Source: Acephala macrosclerotiorum
Taxonomy: Eukaryota > Ascomycota > Leotiomycetes > Helotiales > Mollisiaceae
Assembly (NCBI GenBank): GCA_014904845.1
Contig: MU119432.1
Location: forward strand, 1-64,000
DNA length: 64,000 bases
Reading direction: 5' to 3'
The notes under the pieces are model-generated. The model was not told the origin of the DNA. It ran no database searches and was given only the letters and a program-made list of their open reading frames with translations. The position numbers were made by a program, and so were the translations under genes. Positions 58,415 to 64,000 of the stretch are shown one piece after another; positions within the stretch are counted from its first letter, which is position 1, and each line of letters starts with the position of its first letter.

Positions 58415-59495
58415 AGATCGTATAAGTGATATACATAAAATAAAAATAAAACATTGAAACTTTTGTCTCCTCCCTCGGTGCAACTCCCGGGGAGTCCTTC
58501 AAATCCAATTCTCTAGGAGCGGAGCTGCCTGTGTCTTTTAATCTCGAAATCCTGCTCTTGTTATTGACACAGAGATACCGATGCCTATGGCTGCTGAAAA
58601 TCTTGACCAACACAGAGGACCTAGTTCTTTGATCTGCTTATTTAGATCGTTTCTTTCTATTTGCTTTTCTTTTTTGCGATGTTTTTCATGCCTGGGCATT
58701 ACCAATATCTACTGGCTAGAGCGATCAGAAGTGACTATCGCAGTACCACCATCTGGTCTCATCAGGCATTTCATACAATGCACTTACTTATCAGCATATT
58801 TCAACATAGCCTCTAATCTTTCATACGAGGATCATGTTGATAGGAGGATCTCTCGCTGCTTGCTGAAGGTGGCGGGTAGCCAATTGCGGGGCTGCCTCTT
58901 AGAATCTGAACATTTTATATGTTCAACTCCAAGAAGGGCCTTAATTCAGACATCACATAGAAACAGATTACTCATGGCCGATTAAAAAGTTCTTAGACTT
59001 CAAATTAGACATAAATTTACCATAGCGTCTCATTTGCATCTCCGCATGACCGGCTCTGAACTTTGAGAATGGATTTCAAACACCCTTGCATTGTGTGAGA
59101 AGGAGGTAAGGTCAAAGGAAATCTCGGTCGTGACCTGCGCTTTCCTTGAGAGTCAGATGGTTTATGCGATTCACCTTTCCCGAGTCGTTTAAGCTTGATC
59201 ATTAGATCGGAGCTGCCGAAACGACCAATTTTATAAATTCACGTATTCGCACTTAGCTCAAATGCATTTCTTTCCTTCTTCATGCTTCCTCCACTTCTTT
59301 CTCATTCCCAACGAGGCGAGTAGCTGCTTCCTGGACTCGTTTAAAAGCACTCCACACGTCTTTTTTGTGGGACCTCGCTTCCCCTTCAGCAGCTCGCCTC
59401 TTTGATACAACTTAAATATCTTCACTCTTTACATTTCCCCCAACTTCTTCACATCATCTCATTACAACCCCCACTCCGTCGGTTTTGAAGCTAAT
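58415..59495. other. Intergenic region
   Basis: About 1.1 kb without a convincing gene. A 134-codon + frame at 58581-58985 has no recognisable content. From about 59265 to 59480 the + strand is pyrimidine-rich (catttctttccttcttcatg...), the usual fungal signal just upstream of transcription starts, presumably for the next gene. Confidence 0.4.
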
Positions 59496-59759
59496 ATGGC
59501 GCTACTCTTATCGCTTTCTCAACTCGAGGTTATAATCTCTCCACCTCAATCTACACCTCGTCGTCTTCCTTCTATCACAACCACTTCTTCCTACAGCACA
59601 ACCTCCACCTCCTCGTCGCTACATAGAATTTCCTGCGCTCCTTTCATATCGAACTTTATTCACACTTCAATCGACGTGTTTTACAAGACAAGAATCTATT
59701 CTACTTGCATTCCACGTCATCATTGCCCACCCAATTCCCGTCTGCCTTCGGCTTGGTAA
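59496..59759 (+). other. Probable 5' leader with upstream ORF and leader intron
   Basis: An 87-codon frame from ATG 59496 precedes the 59.8-kb gene. A GTAAGA donor at 59756 and TTTTCTAG acceptor ending at 59838 define an 83-base intron ending five bases before the main ATG (59844). After splicing, the upstream frame is out of phase with the main one and would run past its start, so translation of it should lower expression of the main protein. The peptide is Ser/Thr-rich and unlike a conserved protein. Confidence 0.45.
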
Positions 59760-59843
59760 GATTCTACTCCCAGATGGCGAAACCTGCCTGAAGTCACCTT
59801 TGGTGAGAGCAATCAACTAATCTCATTCGCTTTTCTAGTCAAC

Positions 59844-61203
59844 ATGGCGATCCTTGGCCAAGGCGACTCCCGCATCATGGTCCGAATCCGTAAGATGCCT
59901 AACGACGGCTCTCGTGGTGCTCTCTACGACGAGTATGCTCTTCTCGACAAGAATAATGAGTCAGCCATCACCCGCTACATCGTACCAGAAGAGGGCGCCT
60001 ACAGTGTCGACGTCACTCTCCTCAGGGGCTACGTCTCGGGTGCATATGATGGTGGCATAGGTATCAAGATTCGCGACAAGGCGACCGGTAAGGTTCTTTG
60101 TGAGAAATCCCTCACTCGACGAGTCATCAAGGAGCCCTTGAAAAATCTGAGCTTATTCAAGTCTGCCGTCTCCACGATGTCGAAGTTGAAGGCAAGAGAA
60201 TGAAGGATGTCAAGATGCACTTCCAATCACTCACCCCTGGTAGGTCTGAAGCGCAGAGAGCTTTTGACGAAAGTTAATTTTCTTCTTCACAGATGAGGAG
60301 CTCAGTGATGAAACTAACATCATGGGATGCGATCCACTTGGTCTTGCTGGTATCGAAGTAACAATCTGTCGATACAGCAAGCTTGAGACCAAGAGCTTAT
60401 CCGACGAAGAACTAGAAAAGCAGAAGGCCGCATATTCTGCAAAGCTTCTGAGTTCTGGAGCTCCGACGAGGATGCCAACTGCTGTTGACTATATCACGTT
60501 CAAGAAGCATGGTGTACAATATGGTACAGAGTAAGAACCACCGTACCCCTGAATCCATTGATGAGCTATCGCTAATGTGTATGCACTTTACAGCCTGGTT
60601 GGAGGAGCTACCATCCATGGAAGACCGGCACCTCCAGCTCGTCAAATTCAACTTCCGAGATTGGAAGAGACGCGCCGATACCACTTCTATTGTCGAACGG
60701 CAATCTTCCTTAAGCGCCAGGGAATGATCCTCACCAAGATCCCTGCAAAGAAGACTAGCACCTCTTCTCTCGCAATTCGTCTCAAGGGTCCTTCGTCAAT
60801 GACTAATCCTATCTCACTTGATTCAGACACTGAGGACGCGGTCAAAGTCGGAGCTCGAGGTAGGAAGCGCTCTGCTCCTGCACCTACTGCCGACGCCACC
60901 GCTCCCAGCGTCAAGAGAGAGTCTTCGATCAACCACTCCGTCTCGGACATCTACAATGCATCCCCACGCGGCGGTTCCCCTGATACCTTGAACGGAGGTT
61001 TGAGAGAAAGCCCTTTGAAGAAGGTCAAATTGGAGAATGATGAGATGGCAAAGTTAGTAGCCGAGAACGCGACTATGCAACGCAAGATCAACGAGAACAA
61101 TGCAAAGCTCGCTTCTTTGGCCTCATCCAACTACAAGAGCCCAACTATCGAGGATGCCGAGAGAGACTCTATCGGCGATGCTTGCTTTTCTGGCCGCAGC
61201 TAG
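59844..61203 (+). CDS. Fungal DUF7918-like protein
   Basis: Four exons: 59844 to about 60087, about 60162-60239, 60293-60530 and 60594-61203 give about 389 residues. The first intron may instead start at 60100; both choices keep phase. It starts MAILGQGDSRIMVRIRK. A beta-rich N-terminal half (YSVDVTLLRGYVSGAYDGG, MGCDPLGLAGIEVTICRY) is followed by YHFYCRTAIFLKRQGMI, which resembles the FxCR...FLxxxGII end of the DUF7918 domain of fungal proteins. The C-terminal third is basic and Ser/Pro-rich (RGRKRSAPAP, a possible nuclear signal) and ends in a coiled coil (KLVAENATMQRKINENNAKL). Function unknown; nuclear location is inferred. Confidence 0.75.
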
Positions 61204-61929
61204 CAATGTCAACTCTAGCACTGATCTTAGCTAGAGAACATTCTCGGCCGCGGGATCGAAAGCTTGGTCGATAGTACTTACTCTGCTTTTCTTTTGTACT
61301 ACATAGGGCGAATTTTGTATGCGTGGGGAAGGAAGATACATAGGAGGTGATGTGCCTCCCTGGATGAGAACATCATGTCTGTGGAGGAGAAATAAGGCCA
61401 CCACACTTTGTATTTGAGCTTCTTCGACACACTTGTAACACTCATTACTTACTAAGGCGTCGAATAATAGATAAATGAACAAAGTCAGAAACTGGCATAA
61501 GACACGTGACCGGGCTTCGGGCTTCGAGCGCTAATTTTAGCGAGATGTGCGGAGTTTCCAGGGCATGTATCCCTAGACTTTCAGGCTCTGGTGCCCTGGA
61601 ATACAGGGCCTTGTCCACCTAATGTTTCATAAGTATAGAATATGGTATGCGAGTTAAAGTAAATCAACTACACGAATGGAAATCTGCTTGAGAAAGAAAT
61701 TCGAAATGTAGAAGTCGGTTCCTGAGGGTAAACTCGAGGTTCGGTCAATGTCCACCTCAAGGAGGATATCATGCTTGGGTACTTCGATCATTGAAGCGAT
61801 TGAACGTTAGAAATATTTAGTTAGAGACCAATTCCTCTTAGTGATATCAATGCACCTACGTGCTCTTATCCGGGCCCATCTTCACAATTTGACCAAGTCA
61901 TTCAAATTGCTCTCCAATACCATTATCCC
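61204..61929. other. Intergenic region between convergent genes
   Basis: About 730 bases with no gene, holding the 3' ends of the DUF7918-like gene (+) and the transporter gene (-). A minus frame at 61482-61231 is unremarkable. Confidence 0.45.
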
Positions 61930-63875
61930 TCAAATCTGCACCTCCTTCTGATTCGCCGACGTAGTCGTGGTCGTTGCGGCATTTACTCTCGCAGCATCAG
62001 CTGTACTCTCCTGAACCTGCGTGTTAGGACCCTTCTCAATATGCTCCACAGTGCCATGTTCTTCATCTCCCTTCGCTAGCTCCGTGATACCGAAACTATT
62101 CTCGTCAGTCCCATTCACACAATTCCCCATGTCCAAGAAACACAAGGAGAGATTAGAAAAGGGAAACTCACATATCATCCATCCTCTCCAAACTCAAACC
62201 CTTCGTCTCAGGAATCAGGAACCACACAAAGAAAAACATACTGAAGCAGAAACTGCCAAATATGAAGTATGTTCCATAACCAGCATGTCCGACAGTAGCA
62301 AGCATATGTGGAACCGCTTGCGCAACTACGAAGTTGAATAGCCATTGAGTAGCAGCCGCAAGTGCCACGTTCATAGCTCTCAATCTGGCAGTCGGAATTT
62401 CGGAAACAATGATCCAGCAACAAGGTCCCCAACCGAACTGGAAGAACGCAGCGAACAAGAAGATACAAGTGAGAGCAAAGTATCCAACGGGAGGAATAGC
62501 ATGTCCCTTAATAGGAGGGTCAAAACGAACATAAAACCCAATAACGAACATAGCGCAACCTTGAGCGATAGACGTCCAGAGCAGGGAGCGACGACGACCA
62601 AGAGAGTCGGCAGCGAAGAGGAGGAAAGCGGCGCAGGTTACCATTTTGACGCAGCCGTAAATCCCGGTTGCGAAAAGACCAGTGTTGGAGCTGGGGATGC
62701 CGAGGTTGAGGAAGATTGTGGGAGCGTAGTAGTTTATGGCGTTTGTCCCGGTCATTTGTTGGCAGACCATGAGGCCGATTGAGACGAGGGCTCGGTTGCG
62801 GTTTCCTTTGATGGTCCACATTTCGCGTTGGAGGTCCATGAAGGATGCTCCTCCGACTAGGCGGCGCTGTGAAAAGGTTAGATATGCTTGATTTTGTGGG
62901 TGCGTGCAAATAGACGAGCCTCATTCTCGAGTTGTTCTCTCATCTCATGCAACTCCATTTGAACATAAGGATGGTCAGGCGGAAGACTGGCGAACATCAG
63001 TATGGAGGTACACAATATTCCCCCTCACACAACCAGGGCTCACTTTGTGACCTTAGATAGTACTTTCGTAGCTTTCTCCCAATTATCCTGCCTAGCCAAC
63101 CATCTCGGGGACTCATTACAAAGGCAAATTCCCACAAAAAGACAAATAGCCGGCAAGCACTGAAGCGCCAAAGGTACCTGCCAGGTAGCATTATTCGTCT
63201 TGACCGGCTTGAAATTGTTGTAGGTTCCATAGTTGATCCAGAAACTCAGCATGGTTCCAGTGGCAATGAAGAGCTGATAGAGACCGGTCAAGCCTCCTCG
63301 GATGGCACGAGGGGCATTCTCGCTGACGTAAAGAGGGGTGAGCATACTTGCTGCACCGACGCCAAAGCCTGAGACGAGCCGACCGACATAGAGGGCTGAG
63401 ATGTGGCCGTCGGAGGAGGATTGAATGACTATACCGAGAATGGTGACTCCTGCTGCGATCAAGAGAGAGGGCTAGTGGAATGTGTCAGTTTTCGATGGAT
63501 GCATTGGTATCCCGGGCATCTGCATACCTTTCGACCCCACCGATCTGCCACATAGTAGGCAATCAAAGAACCAAAGAAACATCCAGCTTGGAGCGTGCTG
63601 ACGACTGTAAAAGGATCAGATCATTCACAGATGAAAGTTTGAATCAGCGTACTGTTGCTAGTCAAATTAGCCGTCGTAGCCGCCGTAATACCGTACTTCC
63701 TGCGGATCCTGTTTAGTACGTGCGTTACACCAGACCATAGTAGCGACTGACTTGATAAATGCTTCCATGACAATGATGCCTCCAATTGAGCCAATGTCTT
63801 ATATCTTGTCAGAAAGGATTTGTAGCGAAGAGAGTCCAACATACCCCATCCGAACAACATTCCTCCAAAACATGC
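61930..63875 (-). CDS. MFS sugar transporter (partial at 5' end)
   Basis: Minus-strand gene with at least seven short introns; clear exon edges include 63875-63845, 63797-63752, 63699-63653, 63604-63528, 63471-63044, 62986 to about 62916, about 62866-62172 and 62095-61930. Signatures: [20 protein letters not shown] (TM1), [20 protein letters not shown] (sugar-porter motif), [21 protein letters not shown] (sugar binding) and [13 protein letters not shown]. This is the fungal quinate/hexose-type sugar:H+ symporter family, plasma membrane, 12 helices. The intron near 62915-62857 is awkward: GT-AG with donor GTCTAT, or GC-AG at 62919-62867 giving NE-RRLVGG. The first exons upstream of TM1, toward 64000, could not be defined. 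Confidence 0.88.
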
Positions 63876-64000
63876 TTCGAAACGTTAGCAAAGTCTAACA
63901 AATGCCATTGCAGTCCATTATATGCCTCCCCAGGCGAATATCTAGCGATTAGATGAGATAGTAATCGTACCTGAACATGCTATACAAGAGTTAGCTTCCG

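Noticed and set aside
58581..58985. 134-codon + ORF after the helicase
   Set aside because: No recognisable domain, Cys/Ser/Leu-rich random-looking sequence in a 3' flanking region.

Overview
The window is a chromosomal segment of a filamentous ascomycete (Pezizomycotina). Its genes have short GT-AG introns of about 47-100 bases, several with CTGAC/CTAAC-like branch sites. They include fungal-type families: a Sad-1-like RNA-dependent RNA polymerase, a C2H2/TPR protein, NACHT-type NLR debris, a subtilase with a long fungal N-terminal region, and a sugar MFS transporter. Gene-bearing DNA of ordinary composition alternates with extremely AT-rich blocks that look like RIP-mutated repeats. I cannot fix the genus; a leotiomycete-like genome with AT isochores is only a guess.

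Layout. 1-25.6 kb is almost entirely AT-rich repeat DNA. It holds an old degraded LTR element (190-bp LTRs at 8545-8734 and 18080-18269). Nested in that is a young, barely mutated LTR element (10144-12344, 196-bp LTRs, TTAAT target duplication). A small GC-normal island lies at 21.6-22.06 kb. 25.7-30.9 kb is genic: a broken gene, an APH-family kinase-like gene and a histidine phosphatase. 31.0-32.6 kb is AT-rich again. 32.6-52 kb is an accessory region: a small conserved fungal protein that may be gasdermin-like, a decayed Tc1/mariner element, a subtilisin-like protease, a MITE, a C2H2/TPR protein, an NLR pseudogene, another degraded TIR element and more gene debris. 52.1-64 kb is a conserved-looking block: an NadR/Ttd14-like NTPase, an RdRP-helicase gene, a DUF7918-like protein and a sugar transporter.

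How the genes may work together. The most striking locus is 52955-58414. Once four introns are removed, an RNA-dependent RNA polymerase and a complete SF1 (UPF1-like) helicase lie in one reading frame of about 1739 residues, so two activities that act together in RNAi and meiotic silencing appear to be one polypeptide. The second is 33219-39075: a possible gasdermin-like protein and a subtilisin-like protease on the same strand, now separated by a Tc1/mariner insertion. This recalls the het-Q1/het-Q2 cell-death pair. With the TPR protein and the NLR remains, the middle of the window looks like an eroding self/non-self recognition region embedded in RIP-treated transposons. RIP traces are visible both in the AT blocks and as C-to-T type stop codons in dead genes.
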